Assembly (NCBI GenBank): GCA_963920525.1
Contig: OY986437.1
Span: 58,175,330-58,239,329, forward strand
Direction of reading: 5' to 3'
From: Dichetophora obliterata
Taxonomy: Eukaryota > Arthropoda > Insecta > Diptera > Sciomyzidae
Length of the DNA: 64,000 nt
The notes below the pieces were generated by a model. It searched no databases. It was given only the letters and a program-made list of their open reading frames with translations, and was not told where the DNA came from. This document shows positions 12,771-23,834 of this stretch, piece after piece. Numbering within the stretch: the first letter of the stretch is position 1; each line of letters starts with the position of its first letter. A program made the translations under genes and the position numbers.

Positions 12771-13374
12771 TATATTTGCATTTTTCGATAGCTATAGCTG
12801 TCTAAAATATCATTCTAAAAGATTAAATAGAAGTTCGTAACTGTTCAAAAGTTATGAGTATCTGAGACTACCACGTCAAAGCGGGAAGCGCACTATGTTT
12901 AAAACTTTAAAAGCGTTTTCTTTAAAACTGCGTTTTCGAGCTGCCACTTTCATAACTCAGTAAATTTTTAACAAATCTTTATGTTGTTTTTTCAAAATAC
13001 GAGTTATTAAATTGTCAAAGGATCATACTGTCATTGATAAATTTGATATTGGAATTTTTATGAACGAAAATGTAACGAATATATTCAGTAAAAATGACAA
13101 AAATTATTCAATAATCACATTCATACTTAACAGGCAAATATTTTTATTTTTATTTCAGATGAATTTTGCGACCTGTGGGATGATCACTAGTTCAGCTCGT
13201 GTTTTAAGCACTGGAACATGTCGCACAGTGTAACGAGCTCATATAGCGAGTGGCCAAAAATAAAAGAAGTTGCTAAAGAATCATGAAATTTTGTGAAAAT
13301 GAGTTTTATGGTAGAGGAATTATTGTCAAAAAAATTCGTTCGAATTGAATGAATGCCGCGCTCACCTACCTTAT

Positions 13375-13619
13375 AACCGAAATCGGTAATCTGGAATAGC
13401 TCCCCCAAAAATTATCCTAGATCAATAAAATTTGGTGCACATAGTCGGCTGACTAACACGCCCGCCTCCCAAATAACCGAAATCAGTAATCTGGTATAAA
13501 TAATCAAAAAAATTATACCACATCATTAAAATTCGCTACACATTCTTCTTTTGTAATTATAAATAGCTAGTGTGAAAAGGAATCAAATTGGCCTTTTAGC
13601 ACGCCCAACTTCCATATAA
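13375..13619 (+). repeat. Tandem repeat, units 1-2, interrupted by an insertion
   Basis: The motif ATAACCGAAATCGGTAATCTGG starts units near 13375 and 13472, and a third unit (ATAACTGAAATCAGTAATC) starts at 16133, just after the inserted element. Each unit continues with a C/A-rich stretch and ATTATCCTA-like or ATTATACCA-like words. The array was evidently continuous before the 2.5 kb insertion. Confidence 0.65.
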
Positions 13620-14057
13620 GGGTCATTCTTTTACAAGGCGCACACCAACCAGGATTTGATGTTTCAGATTCCGCTGATGTCTCAGATTTTTTAAATTTTC
13701 TTTAGCTGAAATAAGCTTTAACGTGTATCGGGATTTTCCTCGGAAAAATTTTAGGTCAAAATTGTGAAAAATCGCAACATTTTGTCAATGTTTGTGTAAA
13801 AGTTATTTTTTCACGATTTAAACTTAATTTATATATATTGATTGAACTTTTAAACGGCTTTTTGATGACCTTAACCCAGGTAAATAACATTTTTGATAGC
13901 ACCAATCAACGACCCATACATTAATACAAAATAAAAAATTCTCAAAAGAATGGAGCCATTTTTTATAGATTTTATATAAATTTTTGTTCACCTCGCGCTT
14001 TATGTGTATATAGCCAAATCAGCGAGCTAGCGTAAACACATGCGCGTACCATAAGCT

Positions 14058-14694
14058 CCCTCCAGGAAAAATCTGAAGGCTTCCATCTAAAAATGATAAA
14101 TAACATTCCCCACCGTATCTTTCGGAAACTTAATTGTAGTTTTGTATTTATAATGTTAGCAAGCCGCTTTCCTCTTGAAAAAATTAGAAGACTTACATAT
14201 GGAAGTGATGAATAAATATTCCCCATCACATCTTTTGGAATTAATTTGGCAGTTCTGAAGTTATTTTGTTTCCAAACCGCTTCTTTAAGAATGCATGTGG
14301 AAACTTTTACTTATTGTCAAGCAATGACAACAGAAAATATTAATATCATTGTTTCCTAGCCGCTTCTTATAGAATTTGATAGTCTAGTGGTAGCGCGCTT
14401 GACTGTCGCTCAGAGGTCCCGGGTTCGAATCCTGGCCGGGCATTTTCATAACAAGGAAGAGGAATGTTTCTACATTAATTTTTAGAACAGGGGAGAGGAC
14501 TGCTTCCGATTCACTTTTTAAGACAGCGGAGAGAAATGTTTCCACTTGCTTTTTAACACAGTGGAGAGTAATGTTTCCCTCTATTGGCATGCTATGTAAG
14601 AAACGCAATGGAGTGTGCAACAAAGGGGAATGCTTTCCACATTCCATGGAATGTTTCCTGGCTACATCCAGGATTGCTCTCATTTCCTGGAGGG
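14058..14694 (+). mobile_element. MITE with tRNA-like module, copy 1
   Basis: A 637 bp element bounded by CCCTCCAGGAAA and TTTCCTGGAGGG. A reverse-oriented copy lies at 29267-29839. Inside are a tRNA-like segment (14373-14443) and then about four degenerate ~37 bp units with the theme GGAGAGGAATGTTTCCAC...TTTTTAA-ACAG. No open frame makes a recognisable protein. Pol III promoter boxes inside a TIR element are unusual; a SINE captured by a MITE, or a SINE whose flanks happen to be inverted, are the alternatives. Confidence 0.7.
14373..14443 (+). other. tRNA-like sequence (Asp-like), not a functional tRNA
   Basis: An A box (TAGTCTAGTGG, 14380-14390) and a perfect B box (GGTTCGAATCC, 14422-14432) have normal tRNA spacing. 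The T stem pairs (CCGGG with CCTGG) and the anticodon loop would be CTGTCGC, giving GTC (Asp). The 3' acceptor strand (CCGGGCA) has no partner in the 5' flank, and the anticodon stem has a mismatch. This is therefore a tRNA-derived Pol III promoter module, as in SINEs. The copy at about 29521-29592 has the same layout. Confidence 0.7.
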
Positions 14695-14934
14695 CTTAAA
14701 AAGGTACACATAACTGCAAGCTGTTTTAGTAGTGCGTTTGGCCATCACTGCTATATAAACATACAGCGCGCGGCGAACAAAAATTTATATAAAATCTATA
14801 AAAAATGGCTCCATTCTTTTGAGAATTTTTTATATTGAAAAAATTATGGCGCATTGATTGGTGCTGTCAAAAATGTCATTTACCTGGGTTAAGGACATCA
14901 AAAAGCCGTTTGAAAAGTTCAATCACTTTTTATA

Positions 14935-15851
14935 CAGGGTCCGCAACTAACGTTTCTTTTTCAACTAGTGCTTATTTCGTGAATGGTAACACTTAGTTCA
15001 TGTCTGATTTGACAGATAATTAATTTTATCCTTCCGCTGAACGAATATGGTACTGTATACGCTTGAACAACGCCGGGAAATATTGCGACATTACTTTGAA
15101 AATCATGATGCCGATTTTGCCAAAAAAATCATCTTTTCAGATGAAGCTCATTTTGATCTTGGCGGGTATGTAAACAAGCAAAATTGTTGCATTTCGGGCA
15201 CAGAAAACCCGCACGCATACATTGAAAAGCCGCTGCATCCAAAACGAGTCACTGTTTAGTGCGGATTTTGGTCCAGAGGCATAATTGAGCCATTTTTCTT
15301 CGAAAATGAGCAAGGAGTGGCCGTTACAGTCAATGGCGATCGTTATCGGGCCATGTTGAACGAATTTTCGTTCACAAAAATTAAAGAGGAGGATATTGGC
15401 AACATTTGGTTTCAACAGGACGGCGCTACGTGCCACACAGCCGAAGCTACACTCGATGTTTTGCGCCCTGTTTTTGAAGATCGCATTATCAGCCGCAGAG
15501 CTGATGTCGTTTGGCCACCTCGGAGCTGCGATTTGACACCGTTGGACTATTATTTGTGGGGTGCCCTCAAAGATAAGTGTTACGCCGACAAGCCAGAGAC
15601 AATTGACGCTTTAAAGGACAATATTCGTGAAGTCATTGGTCAAATACAGCTGCACACAATCGATAATGTGCTTAAAAATTGAACCGATCGTGTAGGCTAC
15701 TGCATGGCCAGCCGAGGCAGTCATTTGAATAAAATTTTTTTCCATTAATAACCGGAAGGATTGTACTTTCAAATAAAAAAAGAAATTTGAGAAAATATCC
15801 AGTAGTTTTTTTTAAGAATTTTCAAAAAAAAAAGTTATTTGGCGGACCCTG
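14935..15851 (+). mobile_element. DD41D (rosa-type) mariner, internally deleted
   Basis: The 917 bp element starts CAGGGTCCGC and ends GCGGACCCTG between TA dinucleotides (14933-14934 and 15852-15853). It sits within the right arm of the long-inverted-repeat element, which gives the order of insertion. It is too short for an autonomous element (about 1.3 kb expected) because much of the N-terminal half of the transposase gene is missing. Confidence 0.85.
15047..15682 (+). pseudogene. Mariner-type transposase remnant, DD41D
   Basis: The reading starts MVLYTLEQRREILRHYFENH and jumps straight to the catalytic core KKIIFSDEAHF (first Asp), so roughly 130-140 residues of DNA-binding and linker region are deleted. 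A TAG replaces the expected Trp after PKRVTV at about 15257, then the frame continues. The second Asp is in WFQQDGATCHTA and the third in CDLTPLDYYLWGA, with 41 residues between them by my count. That spacing is the signature of the rosa/VISITOR mariners, not classical DD34D. It ends at VLKN with a stop. It cannot encode an active enzyme. Confidence 0.85.
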
Positions 15852-16132
15852 TACATTTATTTCTAATTGTGAAAAATAAATTTTACCGCAGAATTAAGGA
15901 ACAATAAATTATCTATCTAACGGGCTTAAAACGAAAAAAATCGGAATAGCACAACCCGAGATATTATGATTTAAGTAACACAAACATTGACAAAACGTTG
16001 CCATTTTTCACAATTTTGACCTAACGGTATTCCTTATTTTACGTAAAGAAAATGTAAAAAAATTTTCAGATGATTTAAAAATGTCAAATTTTATTTTTTC
16101 CAAATTTCGTGCGATTTGTAAAAGAATGACCC

Positions 16133-16235
16133 ATAACTGAAATCAGTAATCTGGTAAATTACCCCAAAAAATTATCCTATATCTGATAAATTTTACATTA
16201 TTTATGTAAATTATTTATGTCACGTAACGTATCAT
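16133..16235 (+). repeat. Tandem repeat, unit 3 (right of the insertion)
   Basis: Continues the array begun at 13375: a diverged ATAACTGAAATCAGTAATCTGG followed by ATTATCCTATATC, matching unit 1 (ATTATCCTAGATC). Confidence 0.6.
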
Positions 16236-16429
16236 TTTTGGTGGCTTCTATCTGAGAGCCGAACTTTTGACAACTCTTAGCTTTTACACCTTGTATAGTG
16301 CGCTTAGTAAACTATTGAGAAATCATAATAAGAAAACTGTAAGTTTAATTTTTCTTTGTTTTTCTACTCATTAAAGTCGTACGACTGTCACGTGCGTAGC
16401 TACGGAAATGCTCATATGCCTCAATGGCA

Positions 16430-17290
16430 TATACCTCAGGTGACCATCTCCAATTTGACTCAGAATTTGTTTATAGGTTGGTTTTTTGTTAAGGAAACCA
16501 ATTCCGGAGTTTAAAGTTTAAAAAAATATTTTTTGCGGAGCCACAGCCATTCGAATGCCAAAATAGGGCATATTTTTAGACAACGTAGCTCAGTCAATTT
16601 AAATCACTTTTTATAAACTAAGGTATCATTAGAATAGTTATCTCCTCTATTTTAAGGATAAAATATAAATCTTTTAAAAAAATTGCTTTAAATTGACCCA
16701 TTCTTAATTTCAAAGTTTAATGCCATGCCAACAACAGGCGCTATAATTTTTTTCAGTTTCTTAATTTTGGTTTTTAGTACATTTCAATACATTTCCAACG
16801 ATATAAAATTAAGGTGTGCTCTTGAAGGGTTCAGAAGCTATGGCGTAAAACGTGCAATGTTAAAGAATTTTCAATACAAATTCAACTAGCTATCAAAGCT
16901 TTACATCATTTATATCGTTTCCTTTATACCTTTATTTTATATCGTTCGAAAGGTATTGAAACGCACAAAAAAACAAAATAAAGAAACTGAAAAAATTATA
17001 GCGTCTGTTGTTTGCATGGCATTAAACCTTGAAATTAAGAATGGGCCAACTTACTGCAATTTTTCCAAAAGTTTTATATTTTTCCCTTTAGACGAAATAA
17101 CCTTTCCAATGATACCTTATTTACAAAAATCGGATTTAAATTAACTGAGCTTCGTCGTTTCAAAATACACCCTATTTTGGCCTTGAAAAATGGTTCTAAA
17201 AATGTATAACTTCGGATTTGGTTTTCTAAGCAATAAACCAATCTAGGAACAAAATTTGAGCCAAATCGGAGATGGTCAGTGCAACTGATA
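16430..17290. repeat. Long near-palindrome (two ~380 bp arms)
   Basis: 16441-16815 is the reverse complement of about 16900-17280 with moderate divergence. Landmarks are TGACCATCTCCAATTTG at the left and CAAATCGGAGATGGTCA at the right, TTTAATGCCATGC against GCATGGCATTAAA, and CCCATTCTTAATTTCAA against TTGAAATTAAGAATGGG. Only about 80 bp separates the arms. The 16956-17144 frame lies wholly in the right arm and is not a gene. This is probably a foldback or MITE; a read-through RNA would be a long hairpin. Confidence 0.8.
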
Positions 17291-17299
17291 AGTCACCTC

Positions 17300-18782
17300 A
17301 ATCTGAAATGGGCGAAATGTAATAAATTTTACAACTTTATTTAAATTTTTCTAAGCCGTATATCCACATAACTATTGGTACTAGATAAATTTTTACTATA
17401 ATTTAATTTTTTGGAAAATTTACTATTCAAGAAGTCAGATTTTCCGTTGATGACGCCTGTACTCCGCACAGGCCTTTAATAAACGTGGTGCAGCGGTCTC
17501 GTTGTGCAACCTTTTCGTAAAAAAAAAATTTGTTATAAAATTCAAAGTATGCAGAATACTGTGTCATATTAAAATGTGTTATAAATGTATTGCTTTCTTA
17601 AAATATAAAATAATGAAAATCAGCTCCAAGATCACATTTCACCCTGTCTAGCCCCCTTAAATAAACAAAACAGTTTATATCTAATAAATAAAAATGAAAA
17701 TGTAAAGGATTGTGATAGATATGAACAATTTTATGGAATCACTCTTTTGATAACTCTTCATTTTGTATGAAATGTTTTATTATAAAATACCAGGAAGACA
17801 CCAAAAAATATCACTAAACTTATCACAAAAAGTGTCCTTCACTAACTAATACACATAAAAAAGACGCCATTTTTAATATCATCATCGGAATGGTAATCAC
17901 CGCAATTTTGGGGATAAACCGACCCAAAGCAAGGAAACTTCAATTAAATTTGGCAATACAGCGTCTGCGCATTATACATACAAACAACACAAACACCCAC
18001 ATAGTAAAGAAACTACAGCATCCATGTTGAATAAAGCCACACAACATATTTTATTATGAGCTCTTGAATGGGTGGAGGGGGTTCTATGACCCCCTACGGC
18101 CTGTAAACAAACGCACAAACACATGTATTCATTTTCAATTGCCGTCGGCTAAATAAGTTGTTGTATTTTATTAATTATCATGTTGCAAGTTCATTGATTT
18201 TGTACTTTGCTTGTCCTGCGGCTGTCTGCTTCTATTGACTCTGCACAGATTGACACACTGTAAAAATTTTTTTTTTCGTTTTGCAAAATAGCATTTATAT
18301 GAATTTGTTGTCGATTTAACTGCTTATTAGTGGGACAAAAACACCAGCCGCCTGCAACACCGTTGATTTTTACTTCTACTCTCTGTCCTTCTTTATCGCT
18401 TTGAAGCGCGAGCTAATTAAATACGCGCCACGTGCAGCGACTCCCAAATATCACAAGGAAGTTATACGGAGCACAGAACACACAATAAAAACCCGCCCTC
18501 TAGTTTCATGCAGTTGCTCTGTCAGCCAGCAAAATGTCAACAACAAGAAACGTCAATGTGACAGAAACTAGAAAAAAAAACAAAACTGAAATTTGTTTCG
18601 AAAATCCGCTGGAAACACGCAGGATAAACAGCATTCAAAAGACTAGAAATTCGTCAAATTTCAGTTGAACACGCTCGCTGGGGTGCGTTTAAGGGGCAAG
18701 CATGCGACTAACAGACACTGTTGTTGTTGTTGTTCCAATATGATGATTTGCTACAATTTGTTTGGTCCTATTTATTGTTGTG

Positions 18783-18813
<31 letters not shown>

Positions 18814-20970
18814 GAAGCGTGTTCCGTCTTGCATTACATTTTATAACATTGCTAGCAGCCAACGAAACAATGCTAAAAAGTTCCGTTTTCAGCAACCCTC
18901 TTCCTTTAGTTTGATAAGTAGTGAATTGTGGATGTAGAAATTCTTCGGACGCCCCTTGTTTTTTGCATTTGTTTGCCGTTATATTTATACCGTATTTAAT
19001 TTTGGTTTAACGTCTGTTTATCAAGTTCAAGTCATGTGACTTTTTTTGTTCTACCTCTGCTTCTAGTTTATTCCTTTTTTTTTGTATGAACTTCGAAGAC
19101 ATTTTTAATAGAGTATTGAGCTTGAAGTTAATAAAGCACTAGTTGAGAGAAAAAGATTGTAAAAGTAAGCGAAAACTGATTTTAGAAATGTAAATGAAAA
19201 CTATCACCTAAGACTTATCAAACAAAGTTTTCACACAGTAGATGTGATTGTTTTTTCCCCATAATTTTTTATTTTTTTACCACAAGTTATTTATTTTAAT
19301 AATAATTTTTTTTAATAATATTTTAATAATATTTATTTTAATAATATTAAAAATATTTTATTTGAGTTTATAATAACTTATTAATTATTTGCTTGAATTT
19401 AATATACATAGCTTTGCTTTTTCCCAAATACAGAAGGTGTGATTTGAATTAAGCTATCTTTTTCTAAAATCACGCCGTGATTGAGCAAAGTTTTGCTGAT
19501 TTGCTTTTAAGCAAAACATTTGCTTGATTCAAGCAAAATAATTATCGGTTATAAATAAACGGTAGAAAAATTTACTCAAATGTAATAATATTTCAACACA
19601 ATTGCGCTAAGTTTCTTCAATTTAGCAAAATAAGTCGTGAATGATTAGATAATTTTCCTAAACTATTTCACACTTCTTGTGTCAATTTAACTAAAAATAT
19701 ATACTTAAATTTTAGGAAATTGACCATGGCGCAAAATGAAGCTCGATTTTCTAACGATTGGGTGCTATTTTTCTAGATTTTCTGGAAATTTTTTTCTGAG
19801 TGTAACCACTGCACAGTGGACTTATAAGCAAATGTAGGATAATTTAACTGAAATTTTTTTATTTCTTTTGTCAAATTTTTATTAAATATCCTAGAATATA
19901 GTCCATTTAGAAATTAATCCAATTCTTATGAAAAAAATTAAGTGGTTAAATAAATTACCATAACAGGACAATAAAAATCATTAAAAGAAGAACACGAAAA
20001 AGTAACTGTGCTCGGAAGAAAGATTTTTTATGTTTAAAGCTCAGTAGTCTTTTAAAAACACGTTGTAATAAAAAAATTTTTTGTCAAATAATCTGTTGAA
20101 GTGTGCACAATAATGATCAGTTTAAACCAAGTTCGGAGCGCTCATAATTCGGACTCTGAAAAGATTATTATTAAAGAGGATTTTATGAGTTCACTCTTAT
20201 TTATGAGTTTTAAAAGTGTTATTTTTGTATTTTCATAACGTACACTCCTGAAAAGTACTTATTTCGGATTGTTTTGGATTTGGAGAAAAAACTGAAATTT
20301 AAGAGTGTTTTGTGAAAAGCCTCCTGAATAACAGTTTTTAATGTGTATTTACCATATTTAAAAAAAACTACGCGTTTTAAAAGTACAAATTTAAAGAAAA
20401 AAGCATGTTTTGAAACATTGTTCATTGACATAAAATTTAAAATATTTCATTCCGTTTAGTAATTGTGTTTGAATATTATATTCAGGTATGTTTGGAAAAA
20501 TAATGCTAGTCTACAAATTTCCTATCCGGAAAACCCATTAATATTCCTATACCTACTTTTGTTGCTGGCTTAAAATCTGTACTCAATTTCCTCCTATATG
20601 GTAAGATTTTCAAGATCTTTTGTTTTAGCGGAGTTGCAATCGTCTAAAATAAGAATTTAGAAAAAACTATTGATAAAGTGTATTTTTACACAAAAAACAG
20701 ACATTTTAAATTCGCACAATTCCAGCTCCTATAAAACAAAAGATACAAAATTTGTTGATATTTTGTTGGATAATCTCAACATTTTTGCTCTGCTACCGTA
20801 CATGACACGACAGTGGCTGATATATTGTTTGAAAAGTTGATCTTTTTTTCTAAAATACCAAATATTATTTTTTTTATGGTGAGTAGTTTAGATTCTAGAT
20901 CAATAATACTAAACACGTGCCAAAAACGTAAAACACCCTGTATCTTGAAAATTTTACAATATATGAGGAA
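17300..20970. other. Non-coding, probably host single-copy DNA
   Basis: No gene is recognised. The 17.9-18.7 kb part is richer in G+C and looks like ordinary fly intergenic or intronic DNA (CACGTGCAGCGACTCC, GTCAGCCAGCAAAATGTC). It has a TTG triplet run near 18719-18734 and a T homopolymer at about 18782-18808. AT-rich filler follows. Confidence 0.5.
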
Positions 20971-20979
20971 ACTGAGTAC

Positions 20980-21425
20980 AGATTTAAATCCATAGCTAAA
21001 AGATTCTTTTCGATGCTCATATTCAAAGGAAAACAAGCAAATTTTCTGCACTTTAATGTCTATTTTATGAAGAAAAAAGGGGCAAAAATAGGAATCATAA
21101 AAGAGTCTTTTAGTATTCATATTGATGCCTCATAAGAGCGACCAGTTTCAAAGGAAAACTAGCACTTATTGGAAACTTTTAAGAGTCTATTATGAGTATT
21201 AAAAGGCCAATATAAGATTCATAAAAGGCTCTTAAAGGAGTCCGAATAAATTACTTTTGAGAGTAAAAAAAGTATCATTTTGCACTCATTTTTGAGCTCT
21301 TAAAGAGGGGCCACTTTCAAAGGAAAAAAACTGCTCTTTTATGAAACTTATAAGAGCTCATTATGAGGGCTTTGGCTCCTACAAATGAGTCATAAAAGAG
21401 TTTTTAAAGACTCATATGGTTTGCA
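20980..21425. repeat. Degenerate repeat of TTCAAAGGAAAAC and CATAAAAGAG words
   Basis: TTCAAAGGAAAA recurs near 21023, 21149 and 21315, each close to CATAAAAGAGT or CTTATAAGAG-like words in both orientations (ATAAAAGAGTCTTTTAGTATT, TCATAAAAGGCTCTTAAAG, CATAAAAGAGTTTTTAAAG). Spacing is irregular at 120-170 bp. No reading frame is supported. Confidence 0.5.
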
Positions 21426-22654
21426 GGGATATTAAAAAAAGTTTAAGTGCTTCCATTAATTACGTGAGACGTTTATGGGGGCGGGGGGTTAAGCAGAATC
21501 TCTCTATCTCTCACGCTTGGGAGTGGGGGTTCTCGCAAAGATGACGTAATATTTTCTCATTTTAAATGACTTACTTTTACTTACTTTTTACTTACTTTTA
21601 CTTAATAAGTATTTTATTGTTCGATTTTTTTTTCATTGTGTTTTAAAACTACGATCTCAGTAGTCTTAAACAAGGTTGCCAGTATTGTGGGAAAAATCCC
21701 ATTCGTGTTAATTTTTAATTGGTCTTGGGATTTTTTTTTTATTGGGAATTCCCATGGTATTTTTTAATTCAGCGTGGTATTTTTTAATTGGCATGGGAAT
21801 TCGGCGTGGTATTTTTTAATTGCATGGGAATTTGGGAATTTTTTCTTAAATTTTTTTTTTTCACTTTTATTAAGCAAAATCTTGTTCATAGTATTTGATG
21901 ATCGACGTATATATACATAAGAGTAAACGATTAAATCGCATATTTGTTTTAAGAACAAGTTGACATTACAAAATTGCATAAAAACTAATAGCGCATTCTT
22001 TTCTGAAAAAAATGCTGACCTTTAAATTCTGACCTTTTCTGCAAATTCCACATTTCTGCATGCAAGCGTTAAGCTTACAAAAATGAATTTAAAATTAAAA
22101 AAAAAGTTAAATATATAAATACTACCAAAACAATAATAGACAATTGGGCAATTCACAGTTCATGCTAATTACGGTTTTATATGCCAATTCTGAGTTGTGC
22201 TATTTTGCCTGTTATCTTTTTGTTTTTGTTTTTCATGTAAACACAAGTTAAACTGGTGTGTTAAATGTTGCCATTTTTGTACATGCCGTAAGGCATGCTT
22301 TTGTAGAGTGTTATTGTATCCTTTAATAGAATCCCAAACATCTGAGCTGCATATTAAAGTTTCCAGCGGTGTTTTGAAAATACATATGAATACTTTTCAC
22401 TTAAGTTGTGCTCACAGTTGTCACAGTTGTACATTTTGTCCTGTAAAAATATCGCTCTTACGCTATTAACATCACAAATACGGCTTTCCTGAATACCACT
22501 ATTATTTCTTTGGTTTTTTAGTTGTAAATAGTTAGTGTAAAAGAAGTGTTAAAAATGTGTTCGCACGTTTTCCATCTCTGATATACAATATACAAACACA
22601 AAAAACAAAACTAATATTATTCTAAAACGTTCTTAATGAATAAAAAATATTTAT

Positions 22655-23060
22655 ATCTGAAGTCACAAAGCACAAATATTTTTGAAAACTTTATATTTAT
22701 TTTATTTTGTTTATTTTTTATATCTGAAGTCACTTATGTATATTATTTTATATTAGAAATAAGTAAGTAAATTTTTAAAAAATCATATTGTGTTGAAGTT
22801 AACTGGTTATCTCTTTACAAAGCACAAATATCTTTGAAAACTAATATTTATTTTATTTTGTTTATTTTTTATTCTGAAGTCACTTTTATTATTTGATATT
22901 AGAAATAAGTACCTAAATTTTTTAAAAATCATATTGTGTTAAAATGAATTGCTTATCACCTCACGAATAACAACAATTTTTTAAAACAATATTTTTATTT
23001 TATTTCGTTTATTTTTTATTATTTTATTTTTATAAGCATAATTTCGTTTTAGAAATTATT
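22655..23060 (+). repeat. ~150 bp tandem repeat inside the hAT-type element
   Basis: CAAAGCACAAATAT-TTTGAAAAC recurs at about 22667 and 22818, each followed by ATTTATTTTATTTTGTTTA, CTGAAGTCACTT, TTAGAAATAAGTA and ATCATATTGTGTT. A third, weaker unit runs to about 23060. There are about 2.7 units. Confidence 0.75.
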
Positions 23061-23314
23061 AAATGGAAACAAACAAATAAAATTCACGATCTCAAATGTA
23101 AGATTAAAACATGTAATATGTATTACAATTATCTTTATGTGAAATAATTTGTGTGTTATTTATTTGTTATAGTTTTGAAACAACGAAAATAATTGCAAAC
23201 ATCTCTGGTATTTCTAAATTTTTCAAAATTTCTTATACATATGGGATTTTTAGTGGTATTTTTTAATACGTATGGGATTTTTTGTGGGATTTTAAATGCA
23301 TATGAGATTTTTGG

Positions 23315-23409
23315 CGCCAGCAAGCGAAAGACAGAAATGGCTGGCGCAAATTCTTAGATGAGGCCAAGACCGACATACGGTTGTAGCGCCAACTAAGTAA
23401 GTAAGTAAG
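23315..23409 (+). mobile_element. 5'-truncated LINE tail with 14 bp duplication
   Basis: A ~95 bp insertion ends in a TAAG repeat and is flanked by TATGAGATTTTTGG at 23301-23314 and 23410-23423. Read forward it encodes GWRKFLDEAKTDIRL followed by a stop, which resembles the extreme C-terminus of an insect LINE ORF2. This is a very short copy typical of target-primed reverse transcription, inserted after the surrounding hAT-type element. Confidence 0.8.
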
Positions 23410-23834
23410 TATGAGATTTTTGGTGGTATTTTTAAAACTCGTTGTATTTTTGTGGTAATTTTTAATGATCGTGGGATTTTTTTTGGTATTTTTTAATTGC
23501 TGTGGGAATTTTTTTATTTACATTTACCATGGGAATTTTGGTGCTATTTAATTTATGTTACTTTGGGAAAAAGGTAATTTTCGTGGGAATTGTTCCGAAT
23601 TTAAGCTGGCAACCTTGGTCTTAAATACTATTCTCAACTAGTTCTAAGAAAAACTAATTAACCCAGATATGCCTAAAAGTTAATAAAAACTAAAACCAAT
23701 TGATTTCACTGCAATTAAACTAAAAATCTGACTAAAAAAATTTTTATACTAACATTTCATTTTTTATTCAGAAAAGATGAGTTTTAGGCCGTCCTATATG
23801 TGTAGGACATTAGGCAAATAACCAATGTATTTAA

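Larger units (their letters stand above)
13620..16132. mobile_element. Long-inverted-repeat DNA element, ATAA duplication
   Basis: The ends are GGGTCATTCTTTTACAA and its reverse complement, flanked by ATAA at 13616-13619 and 16133-16136. Homology continues inward for several hundred bases. The left arm (13620-13998) is mirrored by the right arm (14762-14932 plus 15854-16132), including GTCAAAATTGTGAAAAA and CTTTTTGATG-CCTTAACCCAGG. The right arm is split by a mariner (14935-15851). The centre is occupied by a tRNA-like MITE (14058-14694). Without these insertions the element would be about 1 kb and essentially all inverted repeat. No transposase is present, so it is a non-autonomous foldback type; the superfamily is not assigned. 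Confidence 0.8.
21671..23617. mobile_element. Non-autonomous hAT-type element, 8 bp duplication
   Basis: Perfect 12 bp terminal inverted repeats CAAGGTTGCCAG (21671) and CTGGCAACCTTG (ends 23617) are flanked by GTCTTAAA at 21663-21670 and 23618-23625. An 8 bp duplication with CAAGG ends fits hAT transposons. Both subterminal regions are arrays of GTGGTATTTTTTAAT and TGGGAATT/TGGGATTTTT words in opposite orientation. The middle has a ~150 bp tandem repeat. No transposase is seen in the 1,947 bp, so movement would depend on a partner. Confidence 0.9.

Noticed and set aside
14373..14443. Functional tRNA-Asp gene
   Set aside because: A and B boxes and the GTC anticodon are present, but the acceptor stem has no 5' partner, the anticodon stem has a mismatch, and the sequence lies inside a repeated element.
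16956..17144. 62-residue ORF
   Set aside because: It lies entirely in one arm of the long palindrome and is not preserved in the other arm.
18689..18937. Cysteine- and phenylalanine-rich ORFs on both strands
   Set aside because: They arise from TTG triplets and a long T homopolymer, not from a conserved protein.
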